Shown piece after piece: positions 19,335 to 29,902 of a stretch of DNA of 64,000 bases (positions are counted from its first letter, which is position 1; each line of letters opens with the position of its first letter). The translations under genes were made by a program, and so were the position numbers. The stretch spans positions 372,001 through 436,000 of the forward strand of contig NZ_BCUD01000001.1 in NCBI RefSeq assembly GCF_001591105.1. The letters run 5' to 3'. Under the pieces are notes generated by a model, which was not told the origin of the DNA, ran no database searches, and saw nothing but the letters and a program-made list of their open reading frames with translations. The stretch comes from Vibrio nereis NBRC 15637 (GTDB taxonomy: Bacteria; Pseudomonadota; Gammaproteobacteria; Enterobacterales; Vibrionaceae).

Positions 19335-21026
19335 TTAGAAAGCGGTGCGTTTGTAACGACGGTAAACAGGCTGCCAGAAGCTGTTCTCAATGGTCTTTTG
19401 AAGCGCCTCGTCGGTAATCTCTAGTGCAACACCTTGTTCGATGGCTTTTTTGCCGACAGCGAAAGCGATTTTTTTAGACACAGAGTGAATCGCTTCTAGT
19501 GGTGGCAGTAGTGCACCTTGGCCGTTAATCGCTAAAGGAGAGCAGGTTGCTAGTGCGCGGCTTGATTCCATCAGCATTTCGTCAGTTACGCGTTTCGCTT
19601 GTACTGCAAGTACACCTAAACCAATACCAGGGAAGATGTAGCTGTTATTACACTGAGCGATAGGGTACGTTTTACCTTCATAGACAACAGGGTCAAATGG
19701 ACTGCCTGTTGCAACCAGCGCTTCACCGTTTGTCCAACGAATAATGTCGTTTGGCGTTGCTTCCACACGGCTTGTCGGGTTAGAAAGCGGAAATACAATC
19801 GGGCGAGAGCAGTGTTTGTGCATCTCAGTGATAACTTCTTCACTGAATAAACCTGGTGCACCTGAAACCCCGATTAATACCGTTGGTTTTGCATTGCGCA
19901 TGACATCAAGCAATGAATAGCCATTACCCTCTGCTTGCCAATCAGCAGTGTTGCTGTGTTTTTGAACTAAACGCTGCTGGAAGTCGAGCAGATTAGGCAT
20001 GCCTTCTTGCAGCAGACCCCAACGATCCACCATATAAACTTGAGAGCGCGCTTGCTTGTCTGAAATACCTTCAGACACCATTTGGGCAATGATTGCTTCA
20101 GCAATGCCACAGCCAGCTGAACCTGCACCCAAGAAAGTCACACGCTGTTCAGACAGTTTGTTCCCAGCCGCCTTACATGCAGCCAGTAGCGAGCCGACAG
20201 TCACGGCAGCAGTGCCTTGAATATCATCATTGAAGCAGCAAACACGATCTTTATAGCGTTCTAGAAGCGGCATAGCATTCTTCTGCGCGAAATCTTCGAA
20301 CTGGATCAAAGCATCTGGCCAACGGCGTTGAACTGCTTGCATAAACTCTTCAACAAATGCATCGTATTCCGCGCCTGTAATACGCGGATGACGCCAGCCC
20401 ATGTACATTGGGTCAGCAAGGCGTTGAGGGTTATTGGTACCCACATCCAGTACAATTGGTAACGTGTAAGCTGGGCTGATACCACCACACGCCGTGTAAA
20501 GAGCCAGCTTACCGATAGGAATGCCCATACCGCCGATCCCTTGGTCACCTAGGCCAAGAATACGCTCACCATCAGTCACTACGATGACTTTTACGTTGTG
20601 GTTTGATGCATTGTTCAGAATGTCATCAATGCGATCACGGTTTGCATAAGACACAAAAAGACCGCGTCCACGACGGTAGTTATTGGAGAAGTTTTCACAC
20701 GCTGCACCCACGGTTGGCGTGTAGATGATCGGCATCATCTCAGAAACGTGGTTTTGAACTAAGCGGTAAAATAGCGTTTCGTTAGTATCTTGAATGTTAC
20801 GTAGGTAGATGTGCTTATCCATATCGTTGTCAAAGTTACAATATTGCTGATAAGCACGCTCAACTTGCTCTTGAATGGTCTCGGTATTTTCTGGTAACAG
20901 ACCTTCAAGGTTAAAAGAGCTACGTTCTTCCGCTGTAAATGCACTACCTTTGTTGAGCAGAGGTGTACTTAAAAGGGCAGGACCTGCATAGGGAATGTAT
21001 AAAGGGCGTTTATCGTTATTCATCAC
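19335..21026 (-). CDS. maeA: NAD-dependent malic enzyme
   Basis: A 563-residue oxidative decarboxylase that turns malate into pyruvate and CO2 with NAD. Recognisable segments are [18 protein letters not shown] near residue 103, [20 protein letters not shown] near 149, the catalytic region [10 protein letters not shown] near 242 and the NAD-binding [14 protein letters not shown] near 295. The length fits the large SfcA/MaeA class, not the MaeB fusion. It is a single gene with its own terminator. Confidence 0.95.
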   Translation of the reverse strand: MMNNDKRPLYIPYAGPALLSTPLLNKGSAFTAEERSSFNLEGLLPENTETIQEQVERAYQQYCNFDNDMDKHIYLRNIQDTNETLFYRLVQNHVSEMMPIIYTPTVGAACENFSNNYRRGRGLFVSYANRDRIDDILNNASNHNVKVIVVTDGERILGLGDQGIGGMGIPIGKLALYTACGGISPAYTLPIVLDVGTNNPQRLADPMYMGWRHPRITGAEYDAFVEEFMQAVQRRWPDALIQFEDFAQKNAMPLLERYKDRVCCFNDDIQGTAAVTVGSLLAACKAAGNKLSEQRVTFLGAGSAGCGIAEAIIAQMVSEGISDKQARSQVYMVDRWGLLQEGMPNLLDFQQRLVQKHSNTADWQAEGNGYSLLDVMRNAKPTVLIGVSGAPGLFSEEVITEMHKHCSRPIVFPLSNPTSRVEATPNDIIRWTNGEALVATGSPFDPVVYEGKTYPIAQCNNSYIFPGIGLGVLAVQAKRVTDEMLMESSRALATCSPLAINGQGALLPPLEAIHSVSKKIAFAVGKKAIEQGVALEITDEALQKTIENSFWQPVYRRYKRTAF

Positions 21027-21177
21027 ATGCCTTTAGTGGGTAAGAGGCCATTAGACCTAAGGAACTGGGAACATGAAAATGATAGGGATTCAGTGTCGTG
21101 TTGTAAACTGATATTCCTGCAAACTCGCCCCGTTTCCAGATATACTTTGCTGCTCGAATGAAAACGATACGCAAACG

Positions 21178-23523
21178 ATGACTAGCTTACCGATTGATCC
21201 CCTAAAATCTCATTTTCTCGCTCAACTATCCGAAAACCACCTGATTGTAGAAGCCGATACAGGTTCGGGGAAATCAACCCGTTTACCGCTATGGGCATCA
21301 GAGCATGGGCGCGTATTGGTTGTAGAGCCTAGGCGTATCGCCTGTACTTCGCTTGCACAATTTTTAGCAGAGCAAAAACAAGAGCGGTTAGGAACGTCGA
21401 TAGGTTACGCCATTAAGCTAGACAACCAATGTGATGATAATACACAAGTTGTGTTTGCGACGCCGGGTGTGGCGCTACGTTGGTTTTCTGAAAACCAATT
21501 GGCAGGCTTCGATATTATTATCGTCGATGAATTCCATGAACGCCGCTGGGATTCCGATTTGCTGTTAGCCCTGCTCAATGAGCATAAGCGACATCAACTC
21601 GTCATCACCTCTGCAACTATTGAAGGTGAAAAATTGGCCAAGTACGTTGGCGCGACACGCTTGCGCGCAGAAGGGCGAAATTTCGACGTTTCAATTGCTC
21701 ATCGGGCTAGAGATTCCAGGCAGCTACCAGATGCGCGCAATCTAGAGCAGAAAGTGAAGCAAGAAGTGGAAGCACTGTTAGATATGGACGGTGATATTTT
21801 GGTCTTTCTGCCTGGGCGTAAAGAAATTACCCAATGCCAGTCGGCGTTATCTGGTCTAGATGACGCGATAGTTGTACCACTCCATGCGTCTGTATCTGAC
21901 TCGCAAAGAGAAATCGCCCTAAATGTTCAGTCGAGTAGAAAAGTGGTGTTGGCCACCAATGTTGCCGAGACATCATTAACTATACCTAACATTGCTGCGG
22001 TGATTGACTCTGGCCTAGAAAGAAGAACCGAACAGCGGAACGGCAAAACGACCTTAAGTCTTAAACACATTTCCAAAGCGAGCGCTAAGCAAAGAAGCGG
22101 GCGCGCAGGACGTGTTATGGATGGGATCTGCATTCGCTTATACGGAGAGCATGCGGCGTTAGCAGAGGTGACACCTCCTGAACTACATCGAGAGTCGTTA
22201 ACAGAAGCGATGCTTGCAGCCGCGAGTTGTGGGTATGCGCTCGATAGCCTTAAGTTTGTAGAGTCGCTGCCTGAAAAATCATTGCTTCAGGCCAAGCAAA
22301 TACTCATAGGTATGGATGCCTTGGACGATAAAGGTTTGGCGACTGAGCATGGAAAGCTGATCTACCCATTGCCCATTGACGCTTTATACGCTGATTTAGT
22401 GACGCGAATGCCGAATAAGGCTCTACGTGAAGCTATGGTGGATTTAACTGCTGTATTGGCGACGCCCGCTAGCCTGTATCGATTATCGAGTAATGAAGAG
22501 TCCCTTGAACGTTTAAGCCAAGAAGAACCTTTGGGTTGTGATGGTCAACTTGCGATTCGCTTATTGCGCGGGGAAAAGCTGTCTGGTGTCAACGTGGACA
22601 GTGAGGTTTTGCGCGAGGCCAAAGCGCTATCAGAACAAATGAGAGAAGCTTTTGAACTTCCGCAATTGGAAGTGTCATCCCATTATGATCACCGCTCGCT
22701 TGTTGAAGCTATTGCTAGGCTTCATCCAGAACTCGTATTTGTCCGCAGAGAAAAACGACAAGACGCTTTCGCCAATGGCATTATGGAAGTGACACTTGGG
22801 CGCAGTAGCCGCCTTAAATCAACCACCTTAGCCGCATTGGTTCTAGATACTCACAGCCTACCTGGACGCGGAGTAAAGCAGACATTAAACCTTGCAACAG
22901 TGGTAATGCCGGCTGAGCTGAGTCTCATTGAAGAACTAGAGCTTGGAAGTTGGCAACAAGGTGAGACAAAAGTTGTGGATGAGGGGATGTATGTCCAGAT
23001 GGAAATGGAGTATGCCGGTCGGGTGGTTGCCACTAAGCTGGTCCCGGCACAAGGACAGTATGCTGTAAAACCATTGCTGGAGTTGGTGAAAAGCGGGGAA
23101 CTCATGCCGGGCTTTGCGAAAATTCGGCATGAGCAAATAGAACATTGGAAGATGTATGTGGCACTTGGTCACGCGGACAACAATAATAAAATCGAGCAAA
23201 TCAGCTTTGATACTTGGTTTGCTGAGCAGTTAGAGATGCTCGAGCTTACTGAACCCGAAGAATTAGAACTATTTTCAGAGGAAGACTTCCAGTTTGAGGG
23301 GATCCCGTATTGGGAATATCAGGACTTCGCTGACATGTACCCATTTGAGTTGAAGCTTGGTGACCTCAATTTAGATGTTGAATACGTAGTGGCAAAGAAG
23401 CTAGTTTATGTCGTTTATCGTGATGGGCTTCGTAAAGGGGATCCAAAAAGATGGGAGTTGCCATCATGGAAAGGTTGGCGAATCCAGTATAAGAAAGCCA
23501 GCAGAATAGTGGATGTCAGGTAG
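21178..23523 (+). CDS. HrpB-like DEAH-box ATP-dependent helicase
   Basis: A 781-residue superfamily 2 helicase. Motif I is GSGKST (residues 29-34), motif II DEFH (117-120, the usual spelling in HrpB proteins), motif III SATIEG near 145, and motif VI QRSGRAGR near 305. It is followed by an HA2-like region and a C-terminal part with PGRGVKQTLN near 560. It is shorter than canonical HrpB (about 820 residues), and the last 200 residues are acidic and diverge, so it may be a paralogue. No strong ribosome site precedes the ATG. The substrate, presumably RNA, is unknown. Confidence 0.75.
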   Translation: MTSLPIDPLKSHFLAQLSENHLIVEADTGSGKSTRLPLWASEHGRVLVVEPRRIACTSLAQFLAEQKQERLGTSIGYAIKLDNQCDDNTQVVFATPGVALRWFSENQLAGFDIIIVDEFHERRWDSDLLLALLNEHKRHQLVITSATIEGEKLAKYVGATRLRAEGRNFDVSIAHRARDSRQLPDARNLEQKVKQEVEALLDMDGDILVFLPGRKEITQCQSALSGLDDAIVVPLHASVSDSQREIALNVQSSRKVVLATNVAETSLTIPNIAAVIDSGLERRTEQRNGKTTLSLKHISKASAKQRSGRAGRVMDGICIRLYGEHAALAEVTPPELHRESLTEAMLAAASCGYALDSLKFVESLPEKSLLQAKQILIGMDALDDKGLATEHGKLIYPLPIDALYADLVTRMPNKALREAMVDLTAVLATPASLYRLSSNEESLERLSQEEPLGCDGQLAIRLLRGEKLSGVNVDSEVLREAKALSEQMREAFELPQLEVSSHYDHRSLVEAIARLHPELVFVRREKRQDAFANGIMEVTLGRSSRLKSTTLAALVLDTHSLPGRGVKQTLNLATVVMPAELSLIEELELGSWQQGETKVVDEGMYVQMEMEYAGRVVATKLVPAQGQYAVKPLLELVKSGELMPGFAKIRHEQIEHWKMYVALGHADNNNKIEQISFDTWFAEQLEMLELTEPEELELFSEEDFQFEGIPYWEYQDFADMYPFELKLGDLNLDVEYVVAKKLVYVVYRDGLRKGDPKRWELPSWKGWRIQYKKASRIVDVR

Positions 23524-23726
23524 CCAAATTATTTAATTAGTAAAATATTAAGCAACCGCTCGCGTATGAGGCTTTATTGTGCACGCATTGTTACAAGACT
23601 GGTTTTTATATAGCTTTTTAAAACGCTGAAGGGGCATAAAAGACGATTGTTTTATATCCTATTGCTATATCTAGAAGGTTGGAGGATATTTAGAATACTG
23701 TGTTGCCGATATAAACGGGGGTTGAT

Positions 23727-24104
23727 ATGGAGCATCAAGTAAAGGCGAGTGTGGTATTCGATTACACTTCTTTCCTCGGAGCATCATGTTCCAAAAAATG
23801 GACATTTTTGGAAGCAATGAGCACCTTCGCACCTATTTTCAGTCTGATGTGGAAAAACACCGTCAAAGACTCTATTTCAGTTGAAGATCGCTTGTGGGAT
23901 CAGGCTATGAAGTCGCTATCTGCAAATCGGAGTGATGAATCTAATCTCATTACCTTAGTAGAGTTAGCAAAGAGTGAAGGCTTGGAGGAGATCAATCTTG
24001 TCATGCCGTATGAGCTTGATAACAATCAGATTGAAAAAGTCAGTTCCCGCGCTCATGCTCGTATTCAACGCTTAAATCAAGACGAACTTAAGATTACTTT
24101 TTAA
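23727..24104 (+). CDS. Hypothetical protein, 125 residues
   Basis: I do not recognise this protein. The start has a good ribosome site (GGGGGTTGATATG). The N-terminal third contains the hydrophobic-aromatic text FLEAMSTFAPIFSLMW, the middle is charged, and the end HARIQRLNQDELKITF looks helical and soluble. There is no signal peptide. It is bounded by 200 non-coding bases upstream and a terminator directly after the stop, so it is a single-gene unit. Confidence 0.65.
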   Translation: MEHQVKASVVFDYTSFLGASCSKKWTFLEAMSTFAPIFSLMWKNTVKDSISVEDRLWDQAMKSLSANRSDESNLITLVELAKSEGLEEINLVMPYELDNNQIEKVSSRAHARIQRLNQDELKITF

Positions 24105-24129
24105 AGCCTCAGAAGAGGCTTTATTTTTG
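24103..24129 (+). terminator. Terminator after the 125-residue ORF
   Basis: The stem AAAGCCTC / GAGGCTTT overlaps the stop codon and is followed by a TATTTTT tract. Confidence 0.8.
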
Positions 24130-24255
24130 CTATTTTTCTTCGGTTTTAGCCTCATTAACATGGCATAAGTTGTTATATTCAATATACATTGCAGTTACGA
24201 TACCTACTCATTTTCTGCTAATGTTAGAAAGGGAAATGAACAACGAGAGGTTAGA

Positions 24256-24891
24256 ATGGACGTCAAGTATCGTTGGTTGTTAAGTGGTGTAATATTGGCT
24301 TGTTCTGCGCCTCTATACGCACAAAATGATGTTGTTCGAGACAATATCAATCATGAACTTCTTTACGCTCAAATTAGTGCAGGTTCATTAAATGAAATTA
24401 TTGGTGAGAATAGTCATGTATCAGCAATGTCTGTAGGTGGTAACTATCTCTATACGCCAGAGGTATTACTTACTTTGGATTACGAAGCGCGTTTTATTCA
24501 CCCCGATACAACAACCTCTCAGCTTTATTCCTTGTTACCAGGTGTCGCGTATGTCGCGAACATACATAATAACTTGGACATAGTGGCGGGGGCTTTGGCC
24601 GGGATACTGTGGGCTAGCCAAACTGATAATGAGACAGATGAGACTCTTACCAGAGAAGACTGTTTTATCTGGGGTGGCAATCTAGCGCTTAATTACCAAT
24701 TTACAGAGCGTTGGAAAATGTCGACAGAAGCCGAATTCAGAAGAAGTGATATCTTAGATGAAGAGATATACACATTCCGGGTGGACTACCATGTATCCCC
24801 CAGAGTAGCTTATGGTGGCTTTTACTCTCATCGCGATAAGCATATTGCAACCATCAATGAAGGTGGCATTTCATTTAGGTATTATTACTAA
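24256..24891 (+). CDS. Probable outer-membrane beta-barrel protein
   Basis: The 211-residue protein has a Sec signal peptide (MDVKYRWLLSGVILACSAPLYA). The mature part alternates hydrophobic and polar residues in many short strands (SVGGNYLY, LLTLDYEARF, NLALNYQF, YGGFYSH) and ends GGISFRYYY; a terminal aromatic is the usual outer-membrane insertion signal. A GAGAGG ribosome site precedes the ATG. It resembles small OmpA-barrel-like proteins; ligand and role are unknown. It is transcribed alone. Confidence 0.65.
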   Translation: MDVKYRWLLSGVILACSAPLYAQNDVVRDNINHELLYAQISAGSLNEIIGENSHVSAMSVGGNYLYTPEVLLTLDYEARFIHPDTTTSQLYSLLPGVAYVANIHNNLDIVAGALAGILWASQTDNETDETLTREDCFIWGGNLALNYQFTERWKMSTEAEFRRSDILDEEIYTFRVDYHVSPRVAYGGFYSHRDKHIATINEGGISFRYYY

Positions 24892-24918
24892 AAAGGGTCA
24901 GCGTTGCTGACCCTTTTC
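24891..24918. terminator. Bidirectional terminator
   Basis: The 12-base perfect stem AAAAGGGTCAGC / GCTGACCCTTTT with a 3-base loop lies between the convergent barrel-protein gene and aspC, and works on either strand. Confidence 0.88.
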
Positions 24919-24940
24919 ATATTGTTACCGGCTTGGACTA

Positions 24941-26131
24941 TTAAAGTACCGCGGCGATACCTTTACATAGTGGCAGCATGTTTGAACGAGTCATGCCTGC
25001 AACACTGATACGGCCAGAGCCCACAATGTAGATACCAAACTCATCTTTTAGACGCGTTACTTGCTCTTTAGATAAACCAGAGAACGAGAACATACCATTT
25101 TGACGTTCGATGAAGCTAAAATCTGCGTCAACACCTTGTTCTTTTAAAGTGGCAACAAACAGCTCACGCATGTCTTGGATACGGTCACGCATCTCTTTGA
25201 CTTCTTGTTCCCATTCTGCGCGAAGGTCAGCATCGTTTAAGATGTGAGTTACAACTGCGCTGCCGTGAGCTGGTGGGTTAGAGTAGATTGAACGAATAAT
25301 AGCTTTTACTTGTGAGAACGCAGTTGCTGCAACATCTTCAGATTCTGCCACAAGAGTGAATGCACCAACACGTTCGTTGTAAAGGCCAAAGTTCTTCGAG
25401 AATGAGCTAGCGACTAGGATTTCTTTGTTGTACTTAGCAAAAATACGCAGGCCAGCAGCGTCTTCTTCCACGCCTTTCGCAAAACCTTGGTAAGCGAAAT
25501 CAAATAACGGAAGTAGTTTCTTCTCGGCAACCAGTTTGGCAAGTGTTTCCCACTCGTCTAGTGTTGGATCGATACCAGTTGGGTTGTGGCAGCAGCCGTG
25601 AAGTAAAACAACATCACCTTCAGACGCTTTTTCTAGGTCAGCAACCATAGCGGAGAAGTCTTTGTCTTTCGATTCTGCATCATAGTAGCTGTACTGTGCT
25701 GTTTCGATACCAGCAGCAGTAAACACACCGTTGTGGTTAGCCCAAGTAGGGTTACTGATCCAGATTTTTACATTACCTAGCTGGCGCTTGATAAACTCTC
25801 CAGCAACACGCAATGCACCAGTACCACCAGGAGCTTGTGCCGTTTTTGCCAGTTTGTTCGCTACGATTTCTGAATCTGCGCCAAACAGTAGCTTTTGCAC
25901 TGCCAAACCATACTCAGCTGTACCTTCGATGGTTAGGTAAGATTTCGTCTTCTCTGTTTCTACCAAAGCAGCTTCTGCTTTTTTAACGGTAGCTAATACA
26001 GGAGTCTCACCTTGCTCATTTTTGTAAATACCAACACCAAGGTTGATTTTGTCAGTACGAGCGTCTTTTTTAAACTCTTCGGTAAGGCCAAGGATAGGAT
26101 CTGCAGGAGCAGCTACTACTTTTTCAAACAT
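24941..26131 (-). CDS. aspC: Aspartate/aromatic amino acid aminotransferase
   Basis: A class I PLP aminotransferase of the AspC/TyrB subfamily, 396 residues from the ATG at 26131 ([13 protein letters not shown]); the in-frame ATG three codons upstream has no better ribosome site. It has the PLP-lysine text [28 protein letters not shown], and the C-terminal arginine in MTRSNM. It interconverts aspartate or aromatic amino acids with their 2-oxo acids. AspC and TyrB cannot be separated by eye. It stands alone, with a terminator after it. Confidence 0.92.
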   Translation of the reverse strand: MFEKVVAAPADPILGLTEEFKKDARTDKINLGVGIYKNEQGETPVLATVKKAEAALVETEKTKSYLTIEGTAEYGLAVQKLLFGADSEIVANKLAKTAQAPGGTGALRVAGEFIKRQLGNVKIWISNPTWANHNGVFTAAGIETAQYSYYDAESKDKDFSAMVADLEKASEGDVVLLHGCCHNPTGIDPTLDEWETLAKLVAEKKLLPLFDFAYQGFAKGVEEDAAGLRIFAKYNKEILVASSFSKNFGLYNERVGAFTLVAESEDVAATAFSQVKAIIRSIYSNPPAHGSAVVTHILNDADLRAEWEQEVKEMRDRIQDMRELFVATLKEQGVDADFSFIERQNGMFSFSGLSKEQVTRLKDEFGIYIVGSGRISVAGMTRSNMLPLCKGIAAVL

Positions 26132-26461
26132 ATTGATCATCCATGTTAGTCGACGTGGGTATACCGCTATTTATACCTTTCTCGTAGTGTTGGCACAACC
26201 GTTTACGTGTACAAAAGTAAACAAATTTCAGTTGTGTAAGAGAAACATAGTCAAATGGTGCTTTATAGGATTTTAAAGTGAATATATCTAAGCAGAATGG
26301 TTGTTATTGATGTTTTTGTTTCTAACGTTTAAGGCCTTTCTAAAACACAGCCAAGTGTCTCACTTGTTGGAATTGTAAATAAAATGTTTTAAAAAGGTGG
26401 TTTTCTTTATATGCATTGAGGTTAGTATTTGTCGGCGTTTATTTGCTAGGAAAATAACAAT
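26132..26461. other. Divergent intergenic region, aspC / VWA lipoprotein gene
   Basis: 330 bases. The aspC promoter must be here. GTTTAC (26201-26206) and GTAAAC (26217-26222) form an inverted repeat with a 10-base spacer about 70 bases before aspC. The half-sites are in the reverse order of a TyrR box, so I do not call it one. The plus-strand side is AT-rich without a recognised site. Confidence 0.45.
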
Positions 26462-27966
26462 ATGGATAATCTAAAACATCTTACAATTGTAGCCTCACTT
26501 TTATCGCTGACTGCCTGTGGTGGTGGAGACAGTGATAATGCCAGTGGAGATACAACTTCAACACCAGATGTGCCAGTCACTTCTTCATACACCTATTCTG
26601 GCTCACTGGTTATTCCTGAAGGCGTAGCGGTTAAATCTTCTCGCGCAATGTACTCAGGGTTGATCAATCCTCTTAGTGCTGACTGTCCAAATGTACCAGA
26701 CGGTTATGCGCCTATGGCTAACGCTAAAGTTACTCTTGAAGACTCAGCAGGCTCAGCGTTAGGTGCACAAACAACAACTAATAACTGTGGTGTTTTCCTT
26801 TTACAGTTACCTAAAGAAGACACTGATGTTGAAAATGCGGTCATTAGTGCTTCTCTTGACGGGTTCAAAACACTGAAAGCGCATGCGGAGAACTTTGTTC
26901 CTGCCGAAGACGGTAGCGAACCAACAGTTGTAGCTTCAACTATCCCAAGCGACTCGACTTATGTGATTAGTGCGATCCAGAAAGCGAGTGGTGATGAGCT
27001 GATGTTCTCTGTGACTGACTCATCAACCAACAACGCGGTAATTCAGCTAACGAAAGCGGCTTTTACTGTTAGTGTGAACGATCTGCCAATCTCTATTTCG
27101 ACGTTAAATTCATCGGATCAACTTGGCGTGGCGAGTAGTAATACTTTGACGTTAGATCGAAGTGGTTCTATGGATGATGATGCTAAAGACGAAAATAATA
27201 AGGACGTGGTTGATAGTAATGGTGAGACGTATAACCTTTCGAGACTTACCGCTTTGGCTGCCCATCAGTTCGTTTCAGAAAAAAATACAGCAGATGAAGT
27301 CGCAGTGATACCTTTTGCAACGTACGTACATATGATTAATGATCTTTTTTACAGACGTTTATGCTTTCCGATGATCAAGGTCAGTTAGTGAGCTATGCCT
27401 ACTCAGAATCTGGTTTTACACAAGAACAGGCCAAATTACATTTTGCGATCGATATGTATAATCCCCATTCTGGGCTTTGGGATAACCAAATTCAATATGA
27501 TCAACGACATATTGATCGCACTGATAACATAGCATCAGTTGGCCGAGCAAATCGCTGGGGATACAGTACAGCCTTGGAAAGGGCCGTTAACGAATCGCTC
27601 ACGGCCCTTACTGGTCGTAATAATGCAATTAAGCGTGCATTTGTGATGACTGACGGCAAGAGTAGCTTTTACGATAGAGCTGGTGTTATTGAAACGGCGA
27701 ATCAAAATTCTATCCCCGTTCACTCTATTGCTTTGGGTGCAGGCGCAGATGAAGAAGATTTAAAAGCAATTTCAGAGCAAACGGGTGGTAGTTACTATAA
27801 AGTGCTTAACCCTTCGGATATTGTAGGCATCTATTCTTCCTTACAAACAACGGTTAAGTACGCCTACCTAGCGGCGTTGAACACGCCTTTGCAAGCAGGT
27901 GACGTTGTAAAGCTTTCACTAGAAATTAACGGTGAAGAGGTAACGCGTGAACTAACCATTCAATAA
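26462..27966 (+). pseudogene. VWA-domain lipoprotein gene, split by a frameshift at a T run
   Basis: Two ORFs in different frames (26462-27388 and 27361-27966) are one gene by content. The first has a lipoprotein signal with lipobox LTAC, a Gly/Ser/Asp/Thr linker, and the start of a von Willebrand A domain with the metal site DRSGS. The second continues the same domain with VMTDGKSS and a typical C-terminal part. Frame is lost at GATCTTTTTTACA (27341-27353): one more T in the T6 run would restore the ORF, and the downstream frame has a stop just before the junction. The whole protein would be about 501 residues, surface-anchored and metal-dependent. It could be a true mutation, a sequencing error, a phase-variable switch or, less likely, programmed slippage. 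Confidence 0.75.
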
Positions 27967-27985
27967 TCTGTTTTTTTTTTCGATT

Positions 27986-28016
27986 AAGCGCCTAGAACCT
28001 TACTAGGCGCTTTTTT
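27986..28016 (+). terminator. Terminator after the VWA lipoprotein gene
   Basis: The 10-base stem AAGCGCCTAG / CTAGGCGCTT is followed by T6. A separate run of ten T residues lies just upstream at 27971-27980. Confidence 0.88.
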
Positions 28017-28178
28017 CTTACACGGCTTGTTTATTATTTAACCTTTACCTCTAACCACTGGCTGCGAATCAATATCGTTTTGCTACTTTGAACGCACAAT
28101 TAAGTTCCTACTTTAGTACTAACTGTATCTCTGTACGTATAATGTTTTGCTCAGTGGTAATGGCAGATAAGTACAGGT

Positions 28179-29594
28179 ATGAATCGATACCAACAGTTGG
28201 CAACAGATTTTAAACAGTTAATAGAAAATGAAACATGGCGCTCCGGCGAGAAGATTCCTTCTGTGCGTGTTATGAGCCGCAGTGTTTCTGTCAGTGCAGC
28301 TACTGTTTTACAAGCTTATCAACTGCTGGAATCCGAAGGTTGGTTAAAAGCAAAACCTCAGTCTGGGTATTTTGTTTCGCCTAAGGTTGAAAGAGTCAGC
28401 ACGGATTCGCCCAATGACCCGCCTCCTCGAACTGAATATAAAGATGAACTTTATGAATACTTGCGTGATAGCAGTGAAGTGGAAGCGCCTTTAGGGCTCG
28501 CACTCCCTGATCCTCAACTTTATCCATTTCAGGCGTTGACGCGTCACCTTGCAAGAGCAGGGCGGCAAATGCCATTAAACAGTCCCGTGGCTGACTTACC
28601 TCCAGGAAATGAACAGCTAAGGCGTTTGATTGCGCAGCGCTATGTAAGAAATGGCATCGTCGTATCACACCAGGACATAGTCATTACCTCTGGGGCGATG
28701 GAAGCGCTGAATCTTAGCCTACAAGTGGTCACTACCCCTGGCGACCATGTTGTTATTGAAGACCCTGTCTTCTATGGAGCGATCGAAGCAACACAACGAA
28801 GTCAGCTGAATGTGGTGAGTGTTACTGTCGATCCAATCAAAGGGATTGATTTGAGAGGCTTAGAAGAGGCTTTTCAGAGAAAAAGTGTGACTGCGTGTTG
28901 GCTGATGCCAAACTATCAAAACCCAACAGGGGCACTTTATAGTGATAGTAGCAAAAAAAAGATAGTCGATTTGGCGAACCGATATGAGGTTAACCTGATC
29001 GAAGATGATGTTTATGCGGAACTGCATTTCTCAGACTGTAAGCCTAAGCCACTAAAATATTGGGATGAAAACGATCGGGTGCTGCTCTGTGGTTCATTTT
29101 CTAAGTCGCTATGTCCTGGTTATCGCATAGGCTGGGTTGTAAATAGAAAATTGAGTGAACGCCTGCAAAAGCAACAGCTATTATCGACTCTCTCAAGCAG
29201 CTTTCCTATTCAGCAGGGTGTTGCCCATTATTTGCAATATGAAAGCTACGACAACCACTTACGTAAATTGAGAAAAGAGTTGGCTTTACGCCAGCAGCAG
29301 TACATTAAGTTTATTGAATTCACCTTTCCGAAAGGTACTCAGGTGTTTTCTTCAGCCGGTGGTTATTTTCTTTGGGTGAAACTGCCTGAAGAACTCCATA
29401 CTTCGTTGCTTTATAAACAGCTCATCGCTCAAGGCGTGTCATTTGGGTATGGGAATTTGTTTAGCGTGCAAGGCCTTTATCAAAACTGTATTCGCTTAAA
29501 CATCTCTTTTGAGTTGAATGAGGACACCCAACGAGCACTTCAGCAGATGGCAGAATTAGCAAAAACTGAACTGTTTGGTCATTTATCACAATAA
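28179..29594 (+). CDS. MocR-type regulator (GntR winged helix plus aminotransferase domain)
   Basis: 471 residues. The N-terminal GntR-type winged helix (about 1-70, with SVRVMSRSVSVSAATVLQAY) is joined to a class I aminotransferase-like domain with PPGNEQLRRLIAQR, NYQNPTGALYS and the PLP lysine in CGSFSKSLCPG. Such proteins sense PLP or amino-acid aldimines and regulate genes nearby. No vitamin B6 or GABA genes lie beside it here. The adjacent small genes (29661-30449) are possible targets, but that is inference. Confidence 0.88.
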   Translation: MNRYQQLATDFKQLIENETWRSGEKIPSVRVMSRSVSVSAATVLQAYQLLESEGWLKAKPQSGYFVSPKVERVSTDSPNDPPPRTEYKDELYEYLRDSSEVEAPLGLALPDPQLYPFQALTRHLARAGRQMPLNSPVADLPPGNEQLRRLIAQRYVRNGIVVSHQDIVITSGAMEALNLSLQVVTTPGDHVVIEDPVFYGAIEATQRSQLNVVSVTVDPIKGIDLRGLEEAFQRKSVTACWLMPNYQNPTGALYSDSSKKKIVDLANRYEVNLIEDDVYAELHFSDCKPKPLKYWDENDRVLLCGSFSKSLCPGYRIGWVVNRKLSERLQKQQLLSTLSSSFPIQQGVAHYLQYESYDNHLRKLRKELALRQQQYIKFIEFTFPKGTQVFSSAGGYFLWVKLPEELHTSLLYKQLIAQGVSFGYGNLFSVQGLYQNCIRLNISFELNEDTQRALQQMAELAKTELFGHLSQ

Positions 29595-29660
29595 CTGTAC
29601 TGCAACGGTTGTAGTGGCTTGTAGTGAAATAGCTTAACTCGTTCTTAATTGGTTAATGTT

Positions 29661-29870
29661 ATGCAAAAGCAGGGCTCGAAGCATGAATCTAGGTTGATCG
29701 CTGTTGCGATAGTTAGCGCGTTACTTGTTATTTTTGGTCACCTTATTTTGTCCAAATCATTTTCTGGAATGCCCTTTTTAGAATACACAGCGGCTGCGAT
29801 TCCTTTTGCCATGTTTGCTTTATGCATTTATGGCGTTCGTTATGCGTCTAAAGTCGACCGAGAACAATGA
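29661..29870 (+). CDS. Small membrane protein, 69 residues
   Basis: Unrecognised. Started at MQKQGSKHESRLIAV, it has two hydrophobic segments (LIAVAIVSALLVIFGHLIL and AAAIPFAMFALCIYGV) with a short loop and a charged C-terminus (KVDREQ). An in-frame TTG 12 bases upstream is possible. No clear ribosome site precedes either start. It follows the MocR gene by 66 bases and may be co-transcribed with it. Confidence 0.55.
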   Translation: MQKQGSKHESRLIAVAIVSALLVIFGHLILSKSFSGMPFLEYTAAAIPFAMFALCIYGVRYASKVDREQ

Positions 29871-29872
29871 GT

Positions 29873-29895
29873 AAAGCCTCCAAATAGGAGGCTTT
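29873..29895. terminator. Weak bidirectional hairpin
   Basis: The stem AAAGCCTCC / GGAGGCTTT with a 5-base loop sits between the small membrane protein gene and the convergent small gene. The T tract on both sides is only three bases long, so termination may be partial. Confidence 0.55.
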
Positions 29896-29902
29896 AAAGT
29901 AA

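Noticed and set aside
21526..21537. DEFH instead of DEAH in the helicase as an unusual change
   Set aside because: DEFH is the normal spelling in HrpB-type helicases, so it is not notable.
26201..26222. GTTTAC N10 GTAAAC upstream of aspC as a TyrR box
   Set aside because: A TyrR box has TGTAAA N6 TTTACA; here the half-sites are in reversed order and the spacing is wrong.
27341..27353. Canonical programmed -1 frameshift in the VWA gene
   Set aside because: The zero-frame codons are CTT TTT TAC, so the heptamer T TTT TTA is out of phase, and no clear stimulatory structure is seen; a simple indel is more likely.
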